Source: CAVORB01 sp964395315
Lineage (GTDB): Bacteria > Pseudomonadota > Gammaproteobacteria > Chromatiales > Chromatiaceae
NCBI GenBank assembly: GCA_964395315.1
Contig: CAYNBI010000116.1
Coordinates: 1-10,562, forward strand
Reading direction: 5' to 3'
DNA length: 10,562 nt
Positions within the stretch are counted from its first letter, which is position 1, and the number at the start of each line of letters is the position of its first letter. The translations under genes and the position numbers were made by a program. Below are positions 1 through 6,912 of the stretch, piece by piece. The notes under the pieces were generated by a model. The model had not been told where the DNA came from, made no database searches, and was given only the letters and a program-made list of their open reading frames with translations.

Positions 1-16
1 GAAAAGGAGACAGTTC

Positions 17-42
17 GCCCGGCAGCCGCCGGGCTTTTTTTT
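17..42 (+). terminator. Rho-independent terminator of an upstream gene
   Basis: A perfect 7-bp stem (GCCCGGC at 17-23, GCCGGGC at 28-34) closes a 4-base AGCC loop and is followed at once by eight T residues (35-42). This is a textbook intrinsic terminator reading left to right. It must end a + strand transcript whose gene lies left of the window, because no coding sequence ends within the first 16 bases. It separates that transcript from the permease that begins at 168, so the permease probably has its own promoter. Confidence 0.9.
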
Positions 43-130
43 GTCCGAGATCCGAATGTGCCGTCGTGCTGTTCAGGACGGTTGCGACCCGGCTGGCCCG
101 TGCGCCGGCCCGCGATCGGGCCGGCGAGAG

Positions 131-159
131 GTTACAACGGGCCCGGGAAGGGCTAATCT
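131..159 (+). promoter_or_regulatory. Weak candidate sigma-70 promoter for the permease
   Basis: GTTACA (131-136, four of six matches to TTGACA) and TAATCT (154-159, three of six matches to TATAAT) are separated by 17 bases. A start point about 7 bases beyond the -10 box would fall almost on the permease ATG at 168, which would make the mRNA leaderless or nearly so. The match is weak. The main support is that a promoter is expected between the terminator at 17-42 and the gene. Confidence 0.2.
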
Positions 160-167
160 GACACCTG

Positions 168-1460
168 ATGTCGAACACCCGCCGCTTCATCGGCTACCGC
201 ACCGCGGTTCTGATCGTGGTCGCCAACATGATCGGGACCGGGGTCTTCACCACGCTGGGACTGCAGGCAGAGGTGGTGCCCGACGGGGCGGCGTTGCTGC
301 TGCTGTGGCTGTTGGGAGGGCTGACCGCCTTGTGCGGGGCGCTCTCCTATGCGGAGTTGGCGGCGGCGCTACCGAGGTCCGGTGGCGAATATCACTTCCT
401 CTCCCGCATCTATCACCCTGCGCTGGGACAGCTGGCGGGCTGGGTGTCGGTCACGGTTGGCTTCTCCGCGCCGATCGCGCTGGCGGCCATGGCAATCGGC
501 CGTTACGCCACCGTCTTCGCGGACGTGGGTCCGGCCTGGATTGCGGTTTCCACCGTCGTTCTGGTGACCGCTCTCCACGCTTTCGATCTGAAGCTCGGCG
601 CGTTCTTCCAGGTCTCGTCCACCCTGCTCAAGATCGCCGTCATCGTCCTGTTCTCGGTTGCCGGATTGCTGGCCGCGGCGGTTCCCGGTCACCTGATGGT
701 GACTCCGGGCGAAGAGACCCTGGACGCGATCCTGAGCGCGTCCTTCGCGCTGTCTCTCATCTACGTCTCCTATGCCTACTCGGGCTGGAACGCGGCGGCC
801 TACGTCGTCGACGAGGTCAGGGATCCGCAGCGCGCCGTGCCCCGCGCCCTGGTTCACGGGACACTGGTCGTAACCGCGCTTTACCTCCTGCTCAACCTCG
901 CGTTTCTGCGCACCATCGACGGCGGCGAGCTGCCGGGAACGGTCGAGGTCGGCGCCCTGTCGGCCCGCGGCATCTTCGGCGCGGCGGGCGGGGCGATGTT
1001 GAGCATGATCCTGAGCCTGCTTCTGTTGTCCACCATCAGCGCCATGGTCCTGGCGGGGCCGAGGGTGCTGGCGACCATCGGCGAGGATCTGCCCGCGCTG
1101 CGCTTCCTGTCGGTGCGAAACCAGCGCGGCGCACCGACGCGCGCGGTGCTGCTGCAGCAGGGGATCGCCCTCGGGTTTATCGCGACCGACTCCTTCGAGG
1201 CGGTCCTCACCTTTGCCGGCTTCACCCTGTCCCTGTTCGCGCTCCTCACCGTCGCCGGGGTGTTTCGGCTGCGGTGGCGGGAGCCGGGCCTAGAACGTCC
1301 TTACCGGGTCCCCCTCTATCCACTGCCGCCCCTGGTGTTTCTGTCCGTGACCGGCGCGAGCCTGCTGGTCGTCGGCTGGGAACGGCCGCTGGCGCTGCTC
1401 GCGGCAGTGGGGCTGCTGGCGCTCGGTGGGCTGCTGCTGCGCAGGCGCCGAGGCGTTTGA
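168..1460 (+). CDS. APC-superfamily amino acid permease
   Basis: Encodes a 430-residue, very hydrophobic inner-membrane protein that probably imports or exchanges amino acids or polyamines. The N-terminal NMIGTGVF segment (about residues 20-27) is the unwound glycine-rich stretch of helix 1 that binds substrate in APC transporters. The stretch around G206-W207-N208, followed by VVDEVRDPQR (213-222), is the helix 6 region and following loop typical of the family. About twelve hydrophobic segments are visible, and the protein ends in a basic RRRRG tail consistent with a cytoplasmic C-terminus. Its length is normal for a compact APC permease. No good Shine-Dalgarno precedes the ATG: GAAGGG lies about 15 bases upstream. 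The start is chosen because it places MSNTRRFIGYRTA just before helix 1. It stands between a terminator and a 446-base gap, so it is likely monocistronic. The substrate cannot be told from the sequence. Confidence 0.88.
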   Translation: MSNTRRFIGYRTAVLIVVANMIGTGVFTTLGLQAEVVPDGAALLLLWLLGGLTALCGALSYAELAAALPRSGGEYHFLSRIYHPALGQLAGWVSVTVGFSAPIALAAMAIGRYATVFADVGPAWIAVSTVVLVTALHAFDLKLGAFFQVSSTLLKIAVIVLFSVAGLLAAAVPGHLMVTPGEETLDAILSASFALSLIYVSYAYSGWNAAAYVVDEVRDPQRAVPRALVHGTLVVTALYLLLNLAFLRTIDGGELPGTVEVGALSARGIFGAAGGAMLSMILSLLLLSTISAMVLAGPRVLATIGEDLPALRFLSVRNQRGAPTRAVLLQQGIALGFIATDSFEAVLTFAGFTLSLFALLTVAGVFRLRWREPGLERPYRVPLYPLPPLVFLSVTGASLLVVGWERPLALLAAVGLLALGGLLLRRRRGV

Positions 1461-1756
1461 ATCTCCTCCTTAGCCTGTTGCCGGGGCGGGAGGTCTCGGG
1501 TCGCCGTACCTGCTCGCGCGGGGTGGGCGTCCTCCGGGAGAATGTCTGCCTCGGGTTGGGGCAGGGCTTGAACCTGTTTCCGAGAAAGCCGTCTAAACTG
1601 CTTACAAGCGCAGAAGGAACGCCAAGAACGAGCGCGTCATCGTGGAGGATGAGCTGTTCATGGGATGCGCCAAAAAGGTGCAAGCACGGTAGCTGCGGGC
1701 ATGATTCGGAGTGTTCGACCACGCGGGGCCGCTGCTATCCGCCGCGGCTCGGAGCG

Positions 1757-1772
1757 TGGTTCGGACTTTGCA
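1757..1772 (+). promoter_or_regulatory. Sigma-54 (RpoN) type -24/-12 promoter for prkA operon
   Basis: TGGTTCGGACTTTGCA matches the RpoN consensus TGGCACG-N4-TTGCW at 10 of 12 defined positions. The -24 GG (1758-1759) and the -12 GC (1770-1771) have the exact required spacing. Transcription would start near 1783, giving a leader of about 124 bases before the prkA ATG. E. coli yeaGH is known to belong to the nitrogen-regulated sigma-54/NtrC set, so the location is biologically sensible. I did not find a convincing NtrC palindrome upstream, so the activator is unknown. Confidence 0.6.
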
Positions 1773-1896
1773 GTGAATCCGGAGTATGCCGCTTCCAGTT
1801 CTTTCCTCATGGTCGAGATCCCACTTCCGACCCTATCCGGTCTTGGTCGCGGTGAGGATTTGTTTGCCCCGGACGTCACGAGAGCCAATTTTCAAC

Positions 1897-1900
1897 GAGG
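1897..1900 (+). promoter_or_regulatory. Ribosome binding site of prkA
   Basis: GAGG, extended to GAGGTG, lies 6 bases before the ATG at 1907. This supports that start, which gives an N-terminus (MSIFERYQARYESSR) like that of E. coli YeaG. Confidence 0.6.
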
Positions 1901-1906
1901 TGCAGT

Positions 1907-3829
1907 ATGTCGATATTCGAACGCTACCAGGCCCGCTACGAGTCGTCCCGCGAGGAGGTCATGAGCCTGGACGAGTACCTGGAGCTGTGTAAGCAGGATC
2001 CATCGGCCTACGCGGGCCCCGGTGAGCGCCTGCTCATGGCCATCGGTGAACCCGAGCTGCTCGATACGCGCAACGACCCGCGGCTGAGCCGCATCTTCCA
2101 GAACAAGGTGCTCAAGCGATATCCCGCCTTCTCCGAGTTCTACGGGATGGAGGAGTCCATCGAGCACCTGGTCTCCTACCTCAAGCACGCCGCCCAAGGC
2201 CTGGAGGAAAAGAAGCAGATCCTGTACCTGCTCGGACCGGTCGGCGGCGGCAAGTCCTCGCTCGCCGAGAAGCTCAAGGAGCTGATGGAGAAGGTCCCCT
2301 TCTACGCCATCGAGGGCTCGCCGGTGTTCGAGTCGCCCCTGGGGCTGTTCTCCCCGGAGGAGGACGGCCCGATCCTGGAGGACGACTACGGCATTCCCGC
2401 GCGCCACCTGCGCACCACCATGTCCCCCTGGGCGGTGAAGCGCCTGCAGGAATACAACGGCGACATCACCAAGTTCCGGGTCGTCAAGCTCCACCCCTCG
2501 ATTCTCGAGCAGGTGGCGATCGCGAAGACCGAGCCGGGGGACGAGAACAACCAGGACATCTCCTCGCTGGTCGGCAAGGTCGACATCCGCCAGCTCGAGC
2601 GCTTCGCCCAGCACGATGCCGACGCCTACAGCTATTCCGGCGCCCTGTGCCGGGCCAACCAGGGGCTGATGGAGTTCGTGGAGATGTTCAAGGCACCCAT
2701 CAAGGTGCTGCACCCCCTGCTAACGGCCACCCAGGAAGGCAACTACAACGGCACCGAGGGGCTGTCGGCGCTGCCGTTCCAGGGCATCATCCTCGCCCAC
2801 TCGAACGAGTCGGAGTGGCAGAGCTTCCGCAACAACAAGAACAACGAGGCCTTCCTCGACCGCGTGTTCATCGTCAAGGTGCCCTACTGCCTGCGCGTGG
2901 ACGAGGAGGTGCACATCTACGAGAAGCTGCTGCGCGACAGCACCCTGTCCGAGGCCCCCTGCGCCCCGGGCACCCTGGGGATGATGGCCCAGTTCTCGGT
3001 CCTGACGCGCCTGAAGGAGCCCGAGAACTCGAGCATCTACTCCAAGATGCGGGTCTACAACGGCGAGAATCTCAAGGATACGGACCCCAAGGCCAAATCG
3101 ATCCAGGAGTACCAGGACTACGCGGGCGTCGACGAGGGCATGTCCGGCATCTCGACCCGGTTCGCCTTCAAGATCCTCTCCCAGGTGTTCAATTTCGATC
3201 ACCAGGAAGTGGCCGCCAACCCGGTTCACCTGCTGTACGTGCTCGAAAAGCAGATCGCGCGCGAGCAGCTGCCGCCGGAGATGCAGGAGAGATATCTGGG
3301 TTTCCTCAAGCAGTATCTCGCTCCGCGCTATGCCGAGATGATCGGCAAGGAGCTGCAGACCGCCTATCTGGAATCCTACTCCGAGTACGGCCAGAACATC
3401 TTCGACCGCTACGTCACCTACGCTGATTACTGGATCCAGGACCAAGAGTATCGGGATCCCGACACCGGCGAGATGATGGACCGCGCCATGCTCAACGAGG
3501 AGTTGGAGAAGATCGAGAAGCCCGCGGGCATCTCCAATCCAAAGGACTTCCGTAACGAGATCGTCAACTTCGTGCTGCGGGCGCGCGCCAAGAATGCCGG
3601 CGCCAATCCCAAGTGGACCAGCTACGAGAAGCTGCGGGTGGTGATCGAGAAGAAGATGTTCTCCAACACCGAGGACCTGCTGCCGGTGATCTCGTTCAAC
3701 ACCAAGGCCTCGGCGGACGAGCAGAAGAAGCACGACCAGTTCGTCGATCGCATGGTGGACAAGGGCTACACGCCCAAGCAGGTTCGGCTGTTGTCGGAGT
3801 GGTATCTGCGGGTGCGCAAGTCGCAGTAA
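1907..3829 (+). CDS. prkA: PrkA/YeaG AAA+ serine protein kinase
   Basis: The 640-residue product matches the PrkA/YeaG family over its full length (E. coli YeaG is about 644). The N-terminal AAA+ domain (about residues 20-380) has a Walker A GPVGGGKSS at 110-118 and a Walker B-like segment GLMEFVEM at 253-260. A sensor-type asparagine sits in HSNE (N300), and a candidate arginine finger follows in FLDRVFIVK (R319). The C-terminal half (about 385-640) is the PrkA-specific domain. The family is described as cytoplasmic Ser/Thr kinases with stress, stationary-phase and sporulation roles, and a Bacillus member has also been reported to act as an ATP-dependent protease, so the true activity is unsettled. 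It is the first gene of a same-strand set with DUF444 and spoVR, and probably starts from the sigma-54-like promoter at 1757. All motifs are intact and there is no frameshift. Confidence 0.97.
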   Translation: MSIFERYQARYESSREEVMSLDEYLELCKQDPSAYAGPGERLLMAIGEPELLDTRNDPRLSRIFQNKVLKRYPAFSEFYGMEESIEHLVSYLKHAAQGLEEKKQILYLLGPVGGGKSSLAEKLKELMEKVPFYAIEGSPVFESPLGLFSPEEDGPILEDDYGIPARHLRTTMSPWAVKRLQEYNGDITKFRVVKLHPSILEQVAIAKTEPGDENNQDISSLVGKVDIRQLERFAQHDADAYSYSGALCRANQGLMEFVEMFKAPIKVLHPLLTATQEGNYNGTEGLSALPFQGIILAHSNESEWQSFRNNKNNEAFLDRVFIVKVPYCLRVDEEVHIYEKLLRDSTLSEAPCAPGTLGMMAQFSVLTRLKEPENSSIYSKMRVYNGENLKDTDPKAKSIQEYQDYAGVDEGMSGISTRFAFKILSQVFNFDHQEVAANPVHLLYVLEKQIAREQLPPEMQERYLGFLKQYLAPRYAEMIGKELQTAYLESYSEYGQNIFDRYVTYADYWIQDQEYRDPDTGEMMDRAMLNEELEKIEKPAGISNPKDFRNEIVNFVLRARAKNAGANPKWTSYEKLRVVIEKKMFSNTEDLLPVISFNTKASADEQKKHDQFVDRMVDKGYTPKQVRLLSEWYLRVRKSQ

Positions 3830-3907
3830 GGGCGCCGGCGCCACAGGGGGTCAATGGCAGGTTGCGCCGCCCGTCGAGCGAGCGCCCCACAATTTTCTGG
3901 TAGATGT
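3830..3907 (+). other. 78-base spacer between prkA and the DUF444 gene
   Basis: The spacer begins with a perfect 12-bp palindrome, GGCGCCGGCGCC (3831-3842), directly after the prkA stop codon. There is no T-tract, so it is not an intrinsic terminator. It could form a small hairpin that protects or separates the upstream message. An upstream in-frame ATG at 3854 follows AGGGGG by only 3 bases and is not conserved in the family. Confidence 0.4.
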
Positions 3908-5179
3908 ATGTCCCACTTCATCGATCGGCGGCTGAATGGAAAGAACAAGAGCACCGTGAACCGGCAGCGGTTCCTCCGCCGTTACAAGAGCCAACTCAAG
4001 CGTGCGGTGGCCGACGCCGTCAATCGCCGCAGCATCACCGACACCGACAGCGGTGAGAAAGTCGGCATTCCCGCCAAGGACATCTCCGAGCCCGTGTTCC
4101 ATCACGGCCCGGGCGGCACCCGCGAGGTGGTGCATCCGGGCAACAAGGATTTCACGACCGGGGATCGCATCCAGCGCCCGGAGGGCGGAGCGGGGGGCGG
4201 CAGCGGACAGGGCAAGGCGGGCAACGCGGGTACGGGCGAGGACGACTTCGTCTTCGAGCTCTCGCGCGACGAGTTCCTCGACCTGATGTTCGACGACTTG
4301 GAGCTGCCCAATCTGGTGCGCAATCAGCTGATCGGCACCACCGAGTTCAGGTATCTGCGCGCCGGCTATCAGACCGACGGCGCGCCGACCAACATCGACG
4401 TGGTGCGCTCCCTGAAGGGCGCGGTCGCCCGCCGCACGGCGCTCGGCGGGCCTTACCGCGCCCGCATCCGCGAGCTGCATGAGGAGATCGACGTCCTGCT
4501 CACCGCGGGAGCCGGCGAGGACGACGTCCGCATCCTGGACATGCGCGAGGAGATCGACCGCCTCAAGACCAGGATCGCGGCGCTGCCCTTCATCGACACC
4601 TTCGATCTGCGCTATCAGAGCTTCGTCAAGCAGCCGGAGCCCACCAGCAAGGCGGTCATGCTCTGCATCATGGACGTCTCCGGCTCCATGGATCAGGTGC
4701 GCAAGAACCTGGCCAAGCGCTTCTTCATCCTGCTCTACCTGTTCCTGCAGCGGAACTACGACAAGATCGACGTCGTCTTCGTGCGCCACCACACGGTCGC
4801 CCAGGAGGTGGACGAGCAGGAGTTTTTCTACTCCCGGGAGACCGGCGGAACGGTTGTCTCCAGTGCGCTGAACCTGGCTTACGACATCCTGCGCGAGCGC
4901 TACGATCCGGGCGTGTGGAACATCTACGCCGCCCAGGCCTCGGACGGGGACAACTGGGACTCCGACTCGGTCATCTGCCGCGAGATCCTGACCGCCAGGC
5001 TGATGCCCCTGATGCGTTACTACGCCTACGTCGAGATCACTCCCCGGCAGCACCAGAGCCTCTGGTACGCCTACCAGGAGGTGAAGGCCCTGCACCCGCA
5101 CTTCGCCATGCAGGAGATCGGGGGCGCGGATGACATCTACCCGGTGTTCCGGGAGCTGTTCAAGAGGCAGGAGGCATGA
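3908..5179 (+). CDS. yeaH: DUF444 / YeaH-YhbH family VWA-like protein
   Basis: This 423-residue protein closely resembles E. coli YeaH; the start MSHFIDRRLNGKNKSTVNRQ lines up with the family N-terminus, which is why 3908 is preferred to the in-frame ATG at 3854. The order is a basic N-terminal segment (1-40), the conserved SIPAKDISEP-like region, and a glycine-rich linker (about 92-112). A C-terminal von Willebrand A-like domain follows. Its metal-ion-dependent adhesion site appears complete: DVSGS at 256-260, TGGT at 312-315 and SDGD at 345-348. VWA domains of this kind bind Mg2+ and partner proteins, often AAA+ ATPases. It lies 78 bases after prkA and overlaps spoVR by 4 bases, which suggests co-transcription and translational coupling. 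The Shine-Dalgarno is poor (GGTAG at about 3899-3903). The molecular function is unproven in any organism I know of; the partnership with PrkA is inferred from context. Confidence 0.95.
   Translation: MSHFIDRRLNGKNKSTVNRQRFLRRYKSQLKRAVADAVNRRSITDTDSGEKVGIPAKDISEPVFHHGPGGTREVVHPGNKDFTTGDRIQRPEGGAGGGSGQGKAGNAGTGEDDFVFELSRDEFLDLMFDDLELPNLVRNQLIGTTEFRYLRAGYQTDGAPTNIDVVRSLKGAVARRTALGGPYRARIRELHEEIDVLLTAGAGEDDVRILDMREEIDRLKTRIAALPFIDTFDLRYQSFVKQPEPTSKAVMLCIMDVSGSMDQVRKNLAKRFFILLYLFLQRNYDKIDVVFVRHHTVAQEVDEQEFFYSRETGGTVVSSALNLAYDILRERYDPGVWNIYAAQASDGDNWDSDSVICREILTARLMPLMRYYAYVEITPRQHQSLWYAYQEVKALHPHFAMQEIGGADDIYPVFRELFKRQEA
5164..5174 (+). promoter_or_regulatory. Ribosome binding site of spoVR inside the DUF444 gene
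   Basis: Two purine-rich motifs lie in the last codons of the DUF444 gene: GAGG at 5164-5167, 8 bases from the spoVR ATG, and AGGAGG at 5169-5174, only 1 base away. The first has the better spacing. Together with the ATGA stop/start overlap (5176-5179) they support translational coupling. Confidence 0.6.
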
Positions 5180-6666
5180 CCAGCCGTATCATTTCCGAGT
5201 CCTCCGAGTGGAGCTTCCCGCTGCTGGAGCGGTTCGACCGGGAAATCGGCCGCGTCGCCCGCGACCACTACGGGCTCGACACCTATGCCAACCAGATCGA
5301 GGTGATCAGCTCGGAGCAGATGATCGACGCCTACTCGTCCATCGGACTGCCCATCGGCTACCACCACTGGTCGTTCGGCAAGCAGTTCGTGGCCACGGAG
5401 CAGACCTACCGCCGCGGCCAGATGGGCCTCGCCTACGAGATCGTGATCAACTCCGACCCCTGCATCTCGTATCTCATGGAGGAGAACACGCTGCCCATGC
5501 AGGCCTTGGTCATCGCCCACGCCTGTTACGGCCACAACAGCTTCTTCAAGGGCAACTATTTGTTTCGCGCCTGGACCAGCGCGGACGCCATCATCGACTA
5601 CCTGGTTTTCGCCCGTAAATACCTTGCCCAGTGCGAGGAGCGCCACGGCCAGGAGGCGGTCGAGCTGCTGTTGGACTCGTGCCACGCCTTGATGAACCAG
5701 GGGGTGGACCGCTACAAGCGGCCGTCACCCCTCTCCATGGCCGAGGAGCAGAGGCGTCAGGAGGAGCGCGAGACCTACCTGCAGTCCCAGGTCAACGATC
5801 TGTGGCGCACCTTGCCCACGAAGGGCGGGGAGGCCGACCCCGGGCACGAGGAGCGCTGGCCCGCCGAGCCGCAGGAGAACATTCTCTACTTCATCGAGAA
5901 AAACGCCCCGCTGCTGGAGCCCTGGCAGCGGGAGGTGGTGCGCATCGTGCGCAAGATCGCCCAGTACTTCTACCCGCAACGCCAGACCCAGGTCATGAAC
6001 GAGGGCTGGGCCACCTTCTGGCACTATACCCTCCTCAACCACCTCTACGATGAGGGGCTGGTGGGGGACGGGTTCATGATGGAGTTCCTGCAGTCCCACA
6101 CCAACGTCGTCTTTCAGCCGCCCTTCGACGTGCCTTATTACAGCGGCATCAACCCCTACGCGCTGGGCTTCGCGATGATGCGCGACATCCGCCGCATGTG
6201 CGAGGCGCCTACCGACGAGGACCGCTACTGGTTCCCCGACATCGCCGGTCAGGACTGGCTGAGGGTGCTGGATTTCGCCATGCGTAACTTCAAGGACGAG
6301 AGCTTCATCTCCCAGTACCTCTCGCCGCGGCTGATGCGCGAGTTTCACCTGTTTGCCATCAGGGACGACGATCGCGAGGAAACCCTGGAGGTGGCGGCGA
6401 TCCACGACGAGACGGGTTACCGGACGCTCCGCCAAGTGCTGGCGGGTCAGTACAACCTTGGCAATCGAGAGCCGAACATCCAGGTCTTCAACGTAGATCG
6501 GCGCGGCGATCGCTCGCTGACATTGCGTCATTTCAACCACAATCGCCGTCCCCTCGGGGACACGACGGAAGAGATGCTGAAGCACCTCCGTCGCCTCTGG
6601 GGCTTCGCGGTGCGCTTGGAGAGCGTCGATGAAAACGGGCGGGTTCAGTTGGTTGGAGAAAAATAG
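5176..6666 (+). CDS. spoVR: SpoVR family protein (YcgB-like)
   Basis: The 496-residue product matches SpoVR/E. coli YcgB (about 510 residues) from near its N-terminus to its end. Recognisable blocks are QIEVISSEQMIDAYSS, GLAYEIVINSDPC, HACYGHN (115-121), LDSCHALMNQGVDRYKRP, NEGWATFWHY (275-284) and GINPYALGFAM. The repeated HxxxxH (H115, H120) and ExxxxxxH (E276, H283) pattern resembles a metal site, but that is my reading, not an established assignment. A charged, partly disordered linker lies around 190-225. There is no signal peptide, so it is probably cytoplasmic. SpoVR is known from Bacillus spore cortex formation, while in non-sporulating bacteria its role is unclear. Gene order with PrkA and DUF444 and the 4-base overlap indicate one functional unit. 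In E. coli ycgB lies apart from yeaGH, so the joined arrangement here is informative. Confidence 0.96.
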   Translation: MTSRIISESSEWSFPLLERFDREIGRVARDHYGLDTYANQIEVISSEQMIDAYSSIGLPIGYHHWSFGKQFVATEQTYRRGQMGLAYEIVINSDPCISYLMEENTLPMQALVIAHACYGHNSFFKGNYLFRAWTSADAIIDYLVFARKYLAQCEERHGQEAVELLLDSCHALMNQGVDRYKRPSPLSMAEEQRRQEERETYLQSQVNDLWRTLPTKGGEADPGHEERWPAEPQENILYFIEKNAPLLEPWQREVVRIVRKIAQYFYPQRQTQVMNEGWATFWHYTLLNHLYDEGLVGDGFMMEFLQSHTNVVFQPPFDVPYYSGINPYALGFAMMRDIRRMCEAPTDEDRYWFPDIAGQDWLRVLDFAMRNFKDESFISQYLSPRLMREFHLFAIRDDDREETLEVAAIHDETGYRTLRQVLAGQYNLGNREPNIQVFNVDRRGDRSLTLRHFNHNRRPLGDTTEEMLKHLRRLWGFAVRLESVDENGRVQLVGEK

Positions 6667-6725
6667 AGTTCGAGGGGGCGAGATCGCGCCAGGCCGGTCA
6701 TCGCGCGGGCAAGAATTTGTCGCAA

Positions 6726-6753
6726 TTGAGATACGTTACTTTTCCGCTATGAC
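6726..6753 (+). promoter_or_regulatory. Candidate sigma-70 promoter for the L,D-transpeptidase gene
   Basis: TTGAGA (6726-6731) and TATGAC (6748-6753) are separated by 16 bases. Each matches its hexamer at four or five of six positions. They lie in a locally AT-richer stretch of the 246-base gap after spoVR, giving a leader of about 150 bases. The rest of the gap (6667-6912) shows no gene and no clear terminator for the spoVR operon, so read-through into the transpeptidase is possible. Confidence 0.4.
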
Positions 6754-6900
6754 GACGGCCTCGTGCCGAGTAGAATCCTCACCCATACCGGAGGCCTTTC
6801 CCCGTTCGGCACAGATCTGAATCCGTGCGCGAAGAAGAGGCTGACGGACGGATGCCCTGCGCCGTCCGCCCGAGCCCTCCGGTCCCGTACTTCCTACACC

Positions 6901-6905
6901 AGAGG
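6901..6905 (+). promoter_or_regulatory. Ribosome binding site deciding the transpeptidase start
   Basis: AGAGG ends 7 bases before the ATG at 6913. This, together with the signal peptide that begins immediately after, picks 6913 over an in-frame GTG at 6763, which would add 50 residues without a recognisable signal. Confidence 0.6.
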
Positions 6906-6912
6906 CCTCGCC

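Larger units (their letters stand above)
1461..1906. other. 446-base intergenic region upstream of prkA
   Basis: No convincing gene lies here: the reading frames that cross it have arginine-rich, low-complexity translations and no recognisable domain. It holds the sigma-54-like promoter at 1757-1772 and an inverted repeat (1719-1724 with 1754-1759). A CTAAACT box at 1593-1599 resembles a sigma-S -10 element, but it has no well-placed -35. I found no clear intrinsic terminator for the permease after 1460. The long leader and spacer fit a promoter controlled from a distance by an enhancer-binding protein. Confidence 0.6.

Noticed and set aside
1568..1599. TTGAAC plus CTAAACT as a sigma-70 or sigma-S promoter upstream of prkA
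   Set aside because: The spacing from TTGAAC to the TAAACT hexamer is about 20 bases and the boxes are imperfect. The sigma-54-type site downstream is much stronger.
41..1855. 604-codon open frame on + overlapping the permease
   Set aside because: Its translation is dominated by Arg, Gly and Ala with no domain. It is the out-of-frame reading of a GC-rich permease gene whose own frame gives a clear membrane protein.
1665..1964. Small open frame of 99 codons running into prkA on +
   Set aside because: It overlaps the prkA start in another frame, has no Shine-Dalgarno and shows no recognisable protein features.
2720..3844. 374-codon open frame on - opposite prkA
   Set aside because: The translation is a low-complexity Leu/Val/Gly/His composition and the opposite strand encodes full-length PrkA.
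3851..5101. 416-codon open frame on - opposite the DUF444 gene
   Set aside because: It is antisense to a strongly conserved family member, with a Val/Leu/Asp/His-rich translation typical of reverse-strand shadows.
6763..6912. Upstream GTG start for the transpeptidase adding 50 residues
   Set aside because: The extension would bury the signal peptide in the interior, overlaps the likely promoter and has no good ribosome binding site; 6913 has both.
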